Made by a program: the position numbers and the translations under genes. Of a stretch of 64,000 bases of DNA, positions 19,118 to 28,142 are shown piece by piece. The notes beneath the pieces were generated by a model that was not told the origin of the DNA, made no database searches, and saw only the letters and a program-made list of their open reading frames with translations. Where the stretch lies: contig NZ_CAJYVE010000020.1 in NCBI RefSeq assembly GCF_913777995.1, positions 62,001 through 126,000 of the forward strand, written 5' to 3'. This stretch comes from an uncultured Pseudomonas sp. (lineage in GTDB: Bacteria > Pseudomonadota > Gammaproteobacteria > Pseudomonadales > Pseudomonadaceae). The first letter of the stretch is position 1. Every line of letters begins with the position of its first letter.

Positions 19118-19711
19118 ATGACCCAGTACCTGCCCTTCCTGCTGTTCGCTTTCGTCGCCTCGATCACCCCCGGCCCGACCAACATCCTGGTGCTCAGCCA
19201 CAGCGCCCTGCACGGCCTGGGCACCGCCTTGCGCCTGACCCTGGGGGCCTGCGCGGGTGCGGCGCTGATCGTCTTTCTCGTCGGGCTTGGCCTGGGCGAA
19301 GCGCTGCAGAACCTGCCCTGGCTGCAACGCCTGATGGGCTGGGCCGGCGCGCTGTGGATCAGCCGGCTGGCCTGGCAACTGTGGCGTAGCGCACCGGCGG
19401 CGGTCAGCGCGCAGACTGGCGGCCAGGTGATGGGCGCCTGGGGCGGTGCCGGGTTGCAGGCCATCAACCCCAAGACCTGGATGATGGCCCTGGCGGTGGT
19501 CAGCGTATTCGCCGGTGCCCAGGCCAGCGCCGCCGATTACGGCCTGTACGCCACGCTGTTCTGCCTGGTGGCCATACCCTGCCTGGCGGCCTGGGCGCTG
19601 CTTGGCCAGGGCGTGATGCGGGTGCTGGACTCACCCCAGGCCATGCAGCGCTTCAACCGCTGCATGGCGCTGCTGTTGCTGGGGTCGGCCTGGGTGGGCC
19701 TGCTGGCCTGA
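19118..19711 (+). CDS. LysE/RhtB-family exporter
   Basis: 197 aa inner-membrane protein with about six hydrophobic helices. The N-terminus has the family motif SITPGPTNILVLSHSALHGLGTALRLTLGACAG, and AINPKTWMMALAVVSVF is mid-protein. The family exports amino acids and derivatives such as lysine, homoserine, threonine and cysteine metabolites. It follows the AraC gene by 44 bases and has an AAGGAG ribosome site. Substrate unknown; it may match the ligand of the adjacent regulator. Confidence 0.9.
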   Translation: MTQYLPFLLFAFVASITPGPTNILVLSHSALHGLGTALRLTLGACAGAALIVFLVGLGLGEALQNLPWLQRLMGWAGALWISRLAWQLWRSAPAAVSAQTGGQVMGAWGGAGLQAINPKTWMMALAVVSVFAGAQASAADYGLYATLFCLVAIPCLAAWALLGQGVMRVLDSPQAMQRFNRCMALLLLGSAWVGLLA

Positions 19712-19716
19712 GGCCT

Positions 19717-19879
19717 GGGAGCGGCTGCAGCCGCGAAATCCTGCACCCCATCCCGGCTAAAGCCAATACGGTGCGGTTAGACCGGGTAGGAGCGGCTTCA
19801 GTCGCGAAGCGACCGCATGTTCACAGCAAATGCAGGAAACTTCTTGGCCCATTCGCGGCTAAAGCCGCTCTTACCGGTC
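19717..19879. repeat. Cluster of REP elements (one single plus an inverted pair)
   Basis: GGGAGCGGCTGCAGCCGCGAAA (19717-19738) is a solitary unit. GTAGGAGCGGCTTCAGTCGCGAAGCG (from about 19786) and TTCGCGGCTAAAGCCGCTCTTACCGG (to about 19879) form an inverted pair. All three fill the 193-base gap between the convergent LysE and permease genes, a common location for Pseudomonas REP elements. No other feature is visible there. Confidence 0.8.
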
Positions 19880-19904
19880 CAGCCGCGGCTGGGTTCACGG
19901 CGAG

Positions 19905-21305
19905 TCAGTCCGCCTCGGGCAGCGTCGCAGGCCGCTGGGCGTGGCCGTGGCGGCCGGCGACGAAGATGCCGATCAGCGAAATCACCAGGGCCAGGCTGAT
20001 GGTCGAAGTGATTTCCGCGCGGTGCTCGGGGGTGAACATCATCACCACCAGGGCGCCGGAAATGAACAGGATCACCGCGTAGGTCAGCCAGGGGAACAGC
20101 CACATCGGCAGGGCGATCTCGACGTTCTGCCGAGTCAGCATGCGGCGCATGCGCAGTTGCGAAATGGCGATCACCAGGTACACCAGCAGGGCGATGGCCC
20201 CGGAGCTGGCAAGCAGGAACTCGAACAGCCCGGCAGGGGCGAAATAGCTGACCACGGTAATGATCGCGCCGATGACCGTGCTGGCGTACACCGCCATGCG
20301 CGGCACGCCCACCCCGGAGGTCTTGCGTACCGCCGCCGGCGCTTCGCCACGCTTGCCCAGCGAGAACAGCATGCGCGAGGAGATGTAGATCGACGAGTTC
20401 ATGCAGCTGCCCACGGCGACCAGCACCACCACGTCGACCATGAACTTGGCGAAGGGAATATCCATGATTTCCAGCGCCCGCTGGTAGGAACCCACCACGG
20501 TCAACTGCGGGTCGTTCCACGGCACCACGGAGATGATCACGAACACCGAGAGGATGTAGAACACACCGATACGCCAGATGACCGAACGGGTCGCCTTGGC
20601 GATGTTGCGTGCCGGGCTGGCCGACTCGGCGGCGGCGATGGTCACCGCCTCGGTGCCGATGAAGCTGAACATCACGGTGATGAACGCACCGACCACCGCC
20701 GACCAGCCGTTGGGGGCGAAGCCACCGTGGTTCTGCATCAGCGTGCTCAGGCCGCTGACCTCACGCCCCGGCACCCAGCCCATCAGCACCGCGAAGCCCA
20801 GGCTGATGAAACCGATGATCGCGGTGACCTTGAACAACGCGAACCAGAACTCGAACTCGCCGTACTTGGCCACGCTGAACAGGTTGGTGGCCGCCAGCAG
20901 CACGATGGACAGCAAGGCGAACAACCAGGCATCCACCTGGGGAAACCACTGGTGCAGCACGTGGCCAGCAGCCAGGGCTTCGATGGGAATAACCAATACC
21001 CAGAACCACCAGTACAGCCAGCCGATGGTGAAGCCCGCCCAAGGGCCGATGGCCTGGTCGGCGTAGGTGGAAAACGAGCCGGTGTCCGGGTTGGCGACCG
21101 CCATTTCGCCGAGCATGCGCATGACCAGCACGACCAGCAGGCCGGAACAGAAATAGGAAAGGATGGTGGCCGGGCCGGCGGCGGCGATGGCGTGGCCGGA
21201 GCCGACGAACAGGCCGGCGCCGATGATGCCGGCGATCGAGAGCATGGTCACATGGCGCGGCTTGAAGCCTTGCGCCAGCTGGCCGTTGGAATCAGGGCTG
21301 ATCAT
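19905..21305 (-). CDS. gabP: Amino acid permease, GABA permease (GabP)-like
   Basis: 466 aa APC-superfamily transporter with 12 expected helices. The N-terminus reads GFKPRHVTMLSIAGIIGAGLFVGSG, the substrate-binding first helix, followed by MRMLGEMAVANPDTGSFSTYAD. The length and the segment GFTIGWLYWWFWVLVIPIEA resemble gamma-aminobutyrate permeases. ATG 21305 was chosen over the much longer upstream frame because the family begins here and AGAAGAA precedes it. Proton-coupled uptake of GABA or a related amino acid is expected. No gabD/gabT genes are adjacent in the window, so the exact substrate is uncertain. Confidence 0.85.
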   Translation of the reverse strand: MISPDSNGQLAQGFKPRHVTMLSIAGIIGAGLFVGSGHAIAAAGPATILSYFCSGLLVVLVMRMLGEMAVANPDTGSFSTYADQAIGPWAGFTIGWLYWWFWVLVIPIEALAAGHVLHQWFPQVDAWLFALLSIVLLAATNLFSVAKYGEFEFWFALFKVTAIIGFISLGFAVLMGWVPGREVSGLSTLMQNHGGFAPNGWSAVVGAFITVMFSFIGTEAVTIAAAESASPARNIAKATRSVIWRIGVFYILSVFVIISVVPWNDPQLTVVGSYQRALEIMDIPFAKFMVDVVVLVAVGSCMNSSIYISSRMLFSLGKRGEAPAAVRKTSGVGVPRMAVYASTVIGAIITVVSYFAPAGLFEFLLASSGAIALLVYLVIAISQLRMRRMLTRQNVEIALPMWLFPWLTYAVILFISGALVVMMFTPEHRAEITSTISLALVISLIGIFVAGRHGHAQRPATLPEAD

Positions 21306-21645
21306 GGTGCTTGTTCTTCTCTTTTTGTCTGCGGATGCAGCCGGGGCAGCACCCTGGAAACGGCGCACCTTACACGCTGTGGCACATCGAAAACACGACA
21401 ACGCACGCCAATGAAAAAGCACCGCCACCTTAACCGCCGGATACACGGGGGCTGTTGCTCGAATACGCCGTGACCGAAACCAATCACGACATGACCAGGC
21501 GGGGCGATAAAAGGCGTGGAAAAGAATCTGGCTGTAGGCCATCGCGGCTGAAGCCGCACCGGTCAGACAGAAAAAAACCGATGGCCACCGCGAGTCTGGC
21601 GGCCATCGAAAGGAGGTTGAAGCGAATGAGGGGTGATGCGCGGAA
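21306..21645. other. 340-base gap between permease start and cupin stop
   Basis: The part next to 21306 should hold the permease promoter on the minus strand, but no clear -35/-10 was identified. A single REP-like unit (CATCGCGGCTGAAGCCGC, about 21540-21557) and the cupin terminator occupy the right part. No convincing gene is seen. Confidence 0.5.
21570..21608 (-). terminator. Rho-independent terminator of the cupin gene
   Basis: Read on the minus strand, CGATGGCCGCC pairs with GGTGGCCATCG around a short loop, then a run of seven T (A run 21571-21577 on plus). It lies about 40 bases after the cupin stop. Confidence 0.8.
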
Positions 21646-21993
21646 TCAGGCGAAGACGAAGTACTTGCGCACGGTCTCGACCACTTCCCAGGTGCCTTTC
21701 ATGCCGACTTCGACGATGAACTTGTCACCGGCCTTGAGGTGGATCGGCTCCTGGCCGTCCGGGGTGATGATGCAATAGCCTTCCTGGAAGTCGCAGTATT
21801 CCCACTTCACGTATTCGACCCGCCATTTGCCCGGCGTGCAGATCCAGGTGCCCATGATCTTCGAGCCATCTTCGGAAGTGTAGGCATTGAGGTTGACGGT
21901 ATGCGGCTCACCTTCGATGCGCTCCCATTTGCAGGCATCGACGACAGGCAAGGGTGTGGTGTCGCGCAGGACGGTGATGGGTTTCTGGCTCAT
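21646..21993 (-). CDS. Small cupin-domain protein (Cupin_3/DUF861 type)
   Basis: 115 aa. A single-domain beta-barrel with GTWICTPGKWRVEYVKWEYCDFQEGYCIITPDG and then LKAGDKFIVEVGMKGTWEVVETVRKYFVF, the pattern of the EutQ/DUF861 cupins that end in a W-x-V-x-E-x-V-K/R-Y motif. ATG 21993 is preferred since the upstream extension is low-complexity. It stands alone, transcribed toward the permease, with its own terminator. Enzymatic role unknown; the family is often linked to sugar or ureidoglycolate-like ligands. Confidence 0.8.
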   Translation of the reverse strand: MSQKPITVLRDTTPLPVVDACKWERIEGEPHTVNLNAYTSEDGSKIMGTWICTPGKWRVEYVKWEYCDFQEGYCIITPDGQEPIHLKAGDKFIVEVGMKGTWEVVETVRKYFVFA

Positions 21994-22097
21994 GGACGGC
22001 GCCCGGGGTGGTTGAAAAGTCAGCGCAGAGTACCGGGGGTAGGACGAGGGGGAGTGACTGGGGGCGACGTTGGGTTTGCTGATTGCGTATAGCGGCG

Positions 22098-22130
22098 GAA
22101 AAGAAATGAGCCCGCACTCGGGCGGGCTCA
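22098..22130 (-). terminator. Rho-independent terminator of pilA
   Basis: TGAGCCCGC (22107-22115) and GCGGGCTCA (22122-22130) form a 9-bp stem. On the minus strand it is followed by TTTCTTTTCC. It is 44 bases past the pilA stop, as expected for a highly expressed monocistronic pilin. Confidence 0.85.
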
Positions 22131-22174
22131 TCAAACAACCTGTAAAACAGGGCTGTCGCAAAACTTAGCTACAT

Positions 22175-22600
22175 TCAGGTAGCTTTGACATATCCATTAT
22201 TCACGCATGCGCCACTGTAAACCCAAGTGACTTTGGTGCCATCAGTAGCAACGGTTGGAGTAAGGACACAGGTGTCGGAAGTCGCGATACCTTTGTAAGC
22301 ATTAGGAGTGGCGGTGATCACACCGTTATCGCCAATCGTGATGGTGTTAACCGCGCCAGCGGTGTTGCCCGAGGGCAGAGTAAGGCCAACAGCGCCAGCA
22401 GTGTTACACGCAGCGACACCACTTTGCGCGGCACAAACACCTACCGCCGTTTTAACCGCGCCCATCGCTGAAAGAACTTCGGTGTAAGCGGCTTTACGGG
22501 TATAGCTCTGGTACGAAGGAATCGCAACCGCAGCCAGAATGCCGACGATCGCCACGACGATCATCAGCTCGATCAGGGTAAAACCTTTTTGTGCATTCAT
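22175..22600 (-). CDS. pilA: Type IV major pilin PilA
   Basis: 141 aa prepilin. The short leader MNAQKG is cut by PilD before [31 protein letters not shown], with Glu5 of the mature helix present. Near the C-terminus two cysteines (DTCVL... and GACVNN) can form the D-region disulfide; two more lie mid-protein (VCAAQ, AACN). The start at 22600 has a GGAG site. It is divergent from pilBCD and preceded by a sigma-54 type promoter, so it is probably driven by PilR. It builds the pilus fibre for twitching, attachment or DNA uptake. Confidence 0.94.
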   Translation of the reverse strand: MNAQKGFTLIELMIVVAIVGILAAVAIPSYQSYTRKAAYTEVLSAMGAVKTAVGVCAAQSGVAACNTAGAVGLTLPSGNTAGAVNTITIGDNGVITATPNAYKGIATSDTCVLTPTVATDGTKVTWVYSGACVNNGYVKAT

Positions 22601-22645
22601 CTGCGCATCTCCAGGCGTCAAGGAAAGGGTGCCTGACAGGACAAA

Positions 22646-22661
22646 AGCACAGGGCATGCCA
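22646..22661 (-). promoter_or_regulatory. Sigma-54 (-24/-12) promoter of pilA
   Basis: Minus strand TGGCATGCCCTGTGCT gives the GG-N10-GC spacing required by RpoN, against consensus TGGCAC-N5-TTGCA. It is 46 bases upstream of the pilA start, predicting a leader of about 35 bases. PilR-dependent RpoN control of pilA is established in P. aeruginosa. Confidence 0.75.
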
Positions 22662-22823
22662 AGGTGACATCCATCACATCTGCGTGTCGAAACCCGCTCT
22701 AGACTGGCGCTGCCGCATCAACATTCCGCACAAACTGACATTTTTTGTCACTCATGGCGTCGTCATTTGGCAGCGTCGCTCGACTGCGTTATAACCCTCC
22801 CACTGTCTGTGTCTGGTGGTTCT

Positions 22824-24521
22824 ATGTCCGATGTCGTTCTCAGCGGTCTGGCCAAGCAATTGGTCGCGTCCGAGCTTCTTAGCGAAAAAGCCGCGCAACA
22901 GGCCACCCAGCAGGCACGCCGCGACAAGGTTTCTCTGGTCAGCTACCTGGTGCAGCACAAGCTGGTCGGCAGCCGGGTGTTGGCCGAAGTGGCTGCCGAG
23001 CAGTTCGGCATGCCGTTCATGGACCTCAACAGCCTGGACAAGGACAGCCAGCCCAAGAGCCTGGTCAGCGAGAAGCTGGTGCGCCAGCACCATGCCCTGC
23101 CCCTGTGGCGGCGCGGCAACAAGCTGTTCATCGGCGTCTCCGACCCGTCCAACCACCAGGCGGTCACCGATATCCAGTTCAGCACTGGCCTGAACACCGA
23201 GGCCATCCTGGTCGAGGACGACAAGCTCAGCGACGCCATCGAGCGCTTCTTCGACAGCGGCGCGGCCCTGGGCGACATGGGCGACGTCGACCTCAACCTC
23301 GACCTGGAGCCCAGCGATAACCTAAAGGAAACCGCCCTCAGCGCCGAAACCGACGCCGAAGACGCGCCGGTGGTGCGCTTCGTCAACAAAATGCTACTGG
23401 ATGCCATCCGCCTCGGCTCATCGGACCTGCACTTCGAGCCCTATGAAAAGACCTACCGCGTGCGCTTTCGCACCGACGGCATCCTGCACGAGGCGGCGCG
23501 CCCGCCCATCCAGCTGGCCGGGCGTATTGCCGCGCGCCTGAAGGTCATGGCCAGCCTGGACATCTCCGAACGCCGCAAGCCGCAGGACGGCCGGGTCAAG
23601 CTGCGCATTTCCAAGAGCAAGGCCATCGACTTCCGGATGAACACCCTGCCGACCCTGTGGGGCGAGAAGATCGTGATGCGGATCCTCGACTCGGCCAGCG
23701 CGCAGATGGGCATCGACGCCCTGGGCTACGAGCCGGAACAGAAGGCCCTGTACCTGGAGGCGCTCAAGCAGCCGCAAGGCATGATCCTGGTCACCGGCCC
23801 CACCGGCTCGGGCAAGACGGTGTCGCTGTACACCGGGCTGAACATCCTCAACACCGTGGGCATCAACATTTCCACCGCCGAAGACCCGGTGGAGATCAAC
23901 CTCGAAGGCATCAACCAGGTCAACGTCAACGCCCGCTACGGCATGGACTTCGCCCAGGCCCTGCGCGCCTTCTTGCGTCAGGACCCGGACGTGATCATGG
24001 TCGGCGAGATCCGTGACCTGGAAACCGCCGAGATCGCCATCAAGGCTTCGCAGACCGGCCACCTGGTGCTCTCCACCCTGCACACCAACAGCGCGGCGGA
24101 AACCTTGACCCGCCTGCACCACATGGGCGTGGCGGCGTTCAACATCGCCACCTCGATCCACCTGATCATCGCCCAGCGCCTGGCGCGCAAGCTGTGCCCG
24201 CACTGCAAGAAGGCCGTGGATGTGCCCCACGACACGCTGCTCAAGGAAGGTTTCAGCGAAGCGCAGCTCGGCACCTTCACCCTCTATGCACCGGTGGGTT
24301 GCGACCACTGCAATGGCGGCTACCGTGGCCGCGTGGGCATCTACGAGGTGGTGAAAAAGACCCCGCAACTGGAAAAGATCATCATGGAAGAAGGCAACGC
24401 CCTGGAGATTTCCGCGCAGATGCGCCGTGACGGCTTCAATGACCTGCGCACCTCCGGCCTGCACAAGGTCATGCAGGGCGTCACCAGCCTGGAAGAAATC
24501 AACCGGGTCACCAAGGACTGA
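22824..24521 (+). CDS. pilB: Type IV pilus extension ATPase PilB
   Basis: 565 aa hexameric GspE-family motor that powers pilin assembly. The N-terminal MshEN domain (about 1-150) includes LVSYLVQHKLVG and FGMPFMDLNSLD. Walker A GPTGSGKT is at 325-332, then the Asp box (STAEDPVEI), Walker B (DPDVIMVGEIRD) and His box (HLVLSTLHTN). A zinc-binding tetracysteine follows (CPHC...CDHC). ATG 22824 gives the usual PilB length; the upstream in-frame extension overlaps the pilA promoter region. pilC follows after 2 bases. Confidence 0.95.
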   Translation: MSDVVLSGLAKQLVASELLSEKAAQQATQQARRDKVSLVSYLVQHKLVGSRVLAEVAAEQFGMPFMDLNSLDKDSQPKSLVSEKLVRQHHALPLWRRGNKLFIGVSDPSNHQAVTDIQFSTGLNTEAILVEDDKLSDAIERFFDSGAALGDMGDVDLNLDLEPSDNLKETALSAETDAEDAPVVRFVNKMLLDAIRLGSSDLHFEPYEKTYRVRFRTDGILHEAARPPIQLAGRIAARLKVMASLDISERRKPQDGRVKLRISKSKAIDFRMNTLPTLWGEKIVMRILDSASAQMGIDALGYEPEQKALYLEALKQPQGMILVTGPTGSGKTVSLYTGLNILNTVGINISTAEDPVEINLEGINQVNVNARYGMDFAQALRAFLRQDPDVIMVGEIRDLETAEIAIKASQTGHLVLSTLHTNSAAETLTRLHHMGVAAFNIATSIHLIIAQRLARKLCPHCKKAVDVPHDTLLKEGFSEAQLGTFTLYAPVGCDHCNGGYRGRVGIYEVVKKTPQLEKIIMEEGNALEISAQMRRDGFNDLRTSGLHKVMQGVTSLEEINRVTKD

Positions 24522-24523
24522 AC

Positions 24524-25741
24524 ATGGCCAAGCAAGCCAAAATCGTCACCTTCACCTGGGAAGGCAGCGACCGCAAGGGCAACAAGGTCAGCGGCGAGCT
24601 GGAAGGCCACAACCTGGCGCTGGTCAAGGCGCTGCTGCGCAAGCAGGGCATCAACCCTACCAAGGTGCGCAAGAAGAGCACCTCGCTGTTCGGCGGCCGC
24701 GGCAAGAAAATCAAACCGCTGGACATCGCCTTCTTCTCACGGCAGATGGCGACCATGATGAAAGCCGGCGTGCCGCTGCTGCAGGCCTTCGACATCATTG
24801 CCGAAGGCGCGGAAAAACCGGCCATGCGCAGCCTGGTCGAAGCCCTGAAGCAGGACGTCGCCGCCGGTAACAGCTTCGCCACCGCGCTGAGGCGCAAACC
24901 GCAGTACTTCGATGACCTGTACTGCAACCTGGTGGACGCCGGCGAACAGGCCGGTGCGCTGGAAAGCCTGCTCGACCGCGTCGCCACTTATAAAGAAAAG
25001 ACTGAGGCGCTCAAGGCCAAGATCAAGAAGGCCATGACCTACCCGGCAGCGGTGATGGTGGTGGCCTTCATCGTTTCGGCCATTCTGTTGCTCAAGGTGG
25101 TGCCGCAGTTCCAGTCGGTGTTCCAGGGCTTCGGCGCCGAGCTGCCGGCTTTTACCCTGATGGTCATCGGCCTGTCCGAGATCGTGCAGGAATGGTGGCT
25201 GATCATCCTCATCGGGCTGGTTCTTGGCATCGTACTGTTCCGCCGCGGCTACAAGCAGTCGCAGGCCTTTCGCGACCGTATCGATCGCGGGCTGCTCAAA
25301 GTGCCGCTGATCGGCCCATTGATCTTCAAGTCCTCGGTGGCGCGCTATGCCCGGACCCTGGCCACCACCTTTGCGGCCGGCGTGCCGCTGGTGGAGGCGC
25401 TGGACTCGGTGGCCGGCGCCACCGGCAACGTGGTGTTTCGCAATGCGGTGAACAAGATCAAGCAAGACGTGGCCACCGGCATGCAGCTGAATTTCTCGAT
25501 GCGCACGGTCAACGTGTTCCCCAGCCTGGCCATTCAGATGACCGCCATCGGCGAAGAGTCCGGCGCGCTGGACACCATGCTCGACAAGGTCGCCACCTAC
25601 TACGAAGACGAGGTCGACAACATGGTCAACAGCCTCACCACACTGATGGAGCCGATGATCATGGCGGTGCTCGGGGTCATCGTCGGCGGCCTGGTGATTG
25701 CCATGTACCTGCCGATCTTCAAGCTGGGGGCCGCTGTCTGA
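24524..25741 (+). CDS. pilC: Type IV pilus inner-membrane platform protein PilC
   Basis: 405 aa GspF-family protein with two repeated cytoplasmic domains. Seen: DIAFFSRQMATMMKAGVPLLQAFDIIAEGAEKPA in the first and RYARTLATTFAAGVPLVEALDSVAGATGN in the second, with three hydrophobic helices (one around 175-195, one around 220-240, one at the C-terminus). It couples PilB motion to pilin insertion. The start is 2 bases after pilB and pilD starts 1 base after it, so pilBCD is one operon. Confidence 0.95.
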   Translation: MAKQAKIVTFTWEGSDRKGNKVSGELEGHNLALVKALLRKQGINPTKVRKKSTSLFGGRGKKIKPLDIAFFSRQMATMMKAGVPLLQAFDIIAEGAEKPAMRSLVEALKQDVAAGNSFATALRRKPQYFDDLYCNLVDAGEQAGALESLLDRVATYKEKTEALKAKIKKAMTYPAAVMVVAFIVSAILLLKVVPQFQSVFQGFGAELPAFTLMVIGLSEIVQEWWLIILIGLVLGIVLFRRGYKQSQAFRDRIDRGLLKVPLIGPLIFKSSVARYARTLATTFAAGVPLVEALDSVAGATGNVVFRNAVNKIKQDVATGMQLNFSMRTVNVFPSLAIQMTAIGEESGALDTMLDKVATYYEDEVDNMVNSLTTLMEPMIMAVLGVIVGGLVIAMYLPIFKLGAAV

Positions 25742-25742
25742 C

Positions 25743-26615
25743 ATGCTCCTGGTCGATTTCTTCGCCGCCTCGCCGGCGGCCTTCGTCGTGTTTGCCCTGA
25801 TTCTCGGCTTGCTGGTCGGCAGCTTCCTTAATGTGGTGGTGCATCGCCTGCCGCAGATGATGCAGCGCGACTGGCAGCTTCAGGCCCGCGAGATGCTGGA
25901 GCTGCCGGCCGAACCCGCCACGCCGCGCTATGACCTGATCCTCCCGCACTCCCACTGCCCGCACTGCCAGCACCGCATTCGCGCCTGGGAGAACCTGCCG
26001 GTGCTCAGCTGGCTGCTGCTGCGGGGCCGCTGCTCGGCGTGCCGGGCACCGATCAGCAAACGCTACCCTCTGGTGGAGCTGGCCTGCGGGCTGCTGTCAG
26101 GGTTGATCGCCTGGCATTTCGGCTTCGGCTGGCAGGCCGCCGCCCTGCTGCCGCTGACCTGGGGCCTGCTGGCCATGAGCCTGATCGATGCCGATCACCA
26201 GTTGCTGCCCGATGCCCTGGTATTGCCCCTGCTGTGGCTGGGCCTGATCGTCAACAGCTTCGCGCTGTTCACCTCGCTCAGCGACGCGCTGTGGGGCACG
26301 GTGTTCGGCTACCTGGCGCTGTGGAGCGTGTTCTGGCTGTTCAAGCTGCTCACCGGCAAGGAAGGCATGGGCTATGGCGACTTCAAGCTGCTGGCCATGC
26401 TCGGCGCCTGGGGCGGCTGGCAGATCCTGCCGCTGGCCATCCTGCTGTCGTCACTGGTCGGCGCCGTGCTGGGGGTGGTCCTCATGCGTTTGCGCCGCCA
26501 TGAAGCCGGCCAACCCATGCCCTTCGGTCCCTATCTGGCCATTGCGGGGTGGATCGCCTTGCTGTGGGGTGGTCAAATAACCGACTCCTATCTGCAATTT
26601 GCCGGTTTCAAATGA
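25743..26615 (+). CDS. pilD: Prepilin peptidase / N-methyltransferase PilD
   Basis: 290 aa polytopic membrane aspartic protease. It cleaves prepilin leaders and methylates the new N-terminal Phe. The cytoplasmic zinc site CPHC (Cys72, Cys75) with CSAC (Cys97, Cys100) is intact. The two catalytic aspartates lie in [12 protein letters not shown] and [14 protein letters not shown]. It should process PilA, the minor pilins in this window and probably type II secretion pseudopilins. The ATG is 1 base after pilC; its stop overlaps coaE by 4 bases. Confidence 0.95.
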   Translation: MLLVDFFAASPAAFVVFALILGLLVGSFLNVVVHRLPQMMQRDWQLQAREMLELPAEPATPRYDLILPHSHCPHCQHRIRAWENLPVLSWLLLRGRCSACRAPISKRYPLVELACGLLSGLIAWHFGFGWQAAALLPLTWGLLAMSLIDADHQLLPDALVLPLLWLGLIVNSFALFTSLSDALWGTVFGYLALWSVFWLFKLLTGKEGMGYGDFKLLAMLGAWGGWQILPLAILLSSLVGAVLGVVLMRLRRHEAGQPMPFGPYLAIAGWIALLWGGQITDSYLQFAGFK

Positions 26616-27232
26616 CCCACCCTGTTTCAAAACCCTGGATTCTCGGCCTGACCGGTGGCATCGGCAGCGGCAAGAGTGCGGCGGCGCAGTGCTTCATCGA
26701 CCTGGGCATCCATGCTGTGGACGCCGACCATGCGGCACGCTGGGTGGTCGAACCGGGCCGCCCGGCGCTGGCCCGCATCGTCGAACACTTCGGCCCCGGC
26801 GTGCTGCAGGCCAGCGGTGAACTCGACCGCGCGGCGCTGCGCCAGCTGATCTTCAGCGACCCCGAGCAGCGCCGCTGGCTGGAGGCGCTGCTGCACCCGC
26901 TGGTGCGCGAAGAGATCGCCGCCAACCTGAGCCGCGCCACTTCGCCCTATGCCATCCTAGTCTCGCCGCTGCTGATCGAGTCCGGCCAGTACCGAACCAC
27001 CCAGCGCGTACTGGTGATCGACGTACCGCCGGAGTTGCAGATCGCCCGCACCATGCAGCGCGACAACACCAGCCAGGCCCAGGTCGAGGCCATCCTCCAG
27101 GCCCAGGCACAGCGTGAAGAACGCCTGCGCCACGCCGACGATGTGCTGGTCAACGACCGCGCCCCGGCCTGGCTGAAAAGCGAGGTCGAGCGCCTGCATC
27201 ACTTTTATCTGACCCTGACAGGAGGCCACTGA
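26612..27232 (+). CDS. coaE: Dephospho-CoA kinase
   Basis: 206 aa P-loop kinase performing the last step of coenzyme A synthesis. Walker [12 protein letters not shown] lies at about 11-21, followed by [14 protein letters not shown] and the CoA-binding region around HPLVREEI. Length is normal. ATG 26612 overlaps the pilD stop (ATGA), so it is translationally coupled to the pilus operon, an arrangement conserved in pseudomonads. Confidence 0.95.
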   Translation: MTHPVSKPWILGLTGGIGSGKSAAAQCFIDLGIHAVDADHAARWVVEPGRPALARIVEHFGPGVLQASGELDRAALRQLIFSDPEQRRWLEALLHPLVREEIAANLSRATSPYAILVSPLLIESGQYRTTQRVLVIDVPPELQIARTMQRDNTSQAQVEAILQAQAQREERLRHADDVLVNDRAPAWLKSEVERLHHFYLTLTGGH

Positions 27233-27441
27233 TGAGCCAACCTACCACCGTCCAGTGCCCGACCTGCGGCGCCCCCGTGGAATGGAGCGCCGCCAGCCCG
27301 GCCCGGCCATTCTGCTCCGACCGCTGCAAACTGATCGACCTTGGGGCCTGGGCCGCCGAGGAGCATGCCATTCCTGTGGCCCCGGATGCCGAAGACGAGC
27401 TGTTCTCCGGCGACCTGGAACGCCCGCACCGCGAACACTGA
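27232..27441 (+). CDS. yacG: DNA gyrase inhibitor YacG, zinc-ribbon protein
   Basis: 69 aa. Four zinc-ligand cysteines in the order CPTCG...FCSDRCK, then [15 protein letters not shown], the hallmark of YacG. In E. coli it binds GyrB and blocks DNA binding. The start overlaps the coaE stop by one base (TGATG). It ends the pilB-C-D-coaE-yacG unit. Confidence 0.93.
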   Translation: MSQPTTVQCPTCGAPVEWSAASPARPFCSDRCKLIDLGAWAAEEHAIPVAPDAEDELFSGDLERPHREH

Positions 27442-27445
27442 GCCC

Positions 27446-27540
27446 TGTAGGAGCGCCCTCAGCCGCGAAGAGGCCGAATTTTCGCCGCAGATGCAGTCAT
27501 TTTCCTGGCGCTTTCGTGGCTGAAGCCGCTACCTACCAGT
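27446..27540. repeat. REP element pair
   Basis: TGTAGGAGCGCCCTCAGCCG.. (from 27446) and an inverted copy ..GTGGCTGAAGCCGCTACCTA (to about 27539) flank about 40 bases. The pair occupies the gap between the convergent yacG and 27560 genes. Confidence 0.8.
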
Positions 27541-27559
27541 CCTCACCTGCCCTTCGAGA

Positions 27560-28018
27560 TTACTTCTCCAGCGCTGCGCGCAGCGCCTGGGCATCGCCGA
27601 ACTGCTGCTGGCTGACCACCTTGCCGTCACGCAATTGCAGCCACAGCACCTTATCTTCATCGCCGGCATAGCGCGGCACGATGCGCGAGTCGCGGTCGAG
27701 CATCACCCGGTAGCTGTAGTCGCGCATCTTGGGAATGGCGAACATCTTGGCGATGACGGCGGGCATCTTCTGGATATCGGCGACGAACACCGTGTGGCGT
27801 GCCTCCAGGTAGCCCTTGGGCTTGCCTTCCATCGCCGTCTTGACCAGCTTGGCGGCATCCATGCTGCGCGCCACCAGCAATACCTGGGCCTGGTCGTTGA
27901 GGGTGTAGGGCTGGTCGTACTGATCGAGCAGGGTCCAGGGTTCCAGGCGCGCGCCGTTTTCGACGGCCTGGGCGGCCAGGGGCAGCAGCGCCAACAGCAG
28001 GATGGGCAGGAATTTCAA
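27560..28018 (-). CDS. Exported protein of unknown function (possible thioredoxin-like fold)
   Basis: 152 aa starting at TTG 28018 with a GGAGGA site 7 bases upstream; a longer in-frame extension lacks such a site. Signal peptide MKFLPILLLALLPLAAQA. The mature part contains LEPWTLLDQYDQPYTLNDQAQVLLVARSMDAAKLVKTA and VMLDRDSRIVPRYAGDEDKVLWLQLRDGKV, a redox-protein-like layout (AhpC/TSA style) but without a CxxC motif. Genome annotations sometimes label such proteins FAD/FMN-related; nothing here supports flavin binding. It is divergent from the DUF1780 gene. Confidence 0.7.
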   Translation of the reverse strand: MKFLPILLLALLPLAAQAVENGARLEPWTLLDQYDQPYTLNDQAQVLLVARSMDAAKLVKTAMEGKPKGYLEARHTVFVADIQKMPAVIAKMFAIPKMRDYSYRVMLDRDSRIVPRYAGDEDKVLWLQLRDGKVVSQQQFGDAQALRAALEK

Positions 28019-28142
28019 GGCGTTGTCCTCCGGGGAATGAATGACGGCGATTGTATGCCTGGGTAGCGCATGGCAGGCTACAGCCATGTCGGGGTGCTTC
28101 ACCACTGGCATTTTCACTTTCAGCGACTGCGATGCGACGGCT

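Noticed and set aside
19941-21473. 510-codon plus-strand frame opposite the permease
   Set aside because: His/Asp/Gln/Arg-rich sequence typical of the complement of a membrane protein gene.
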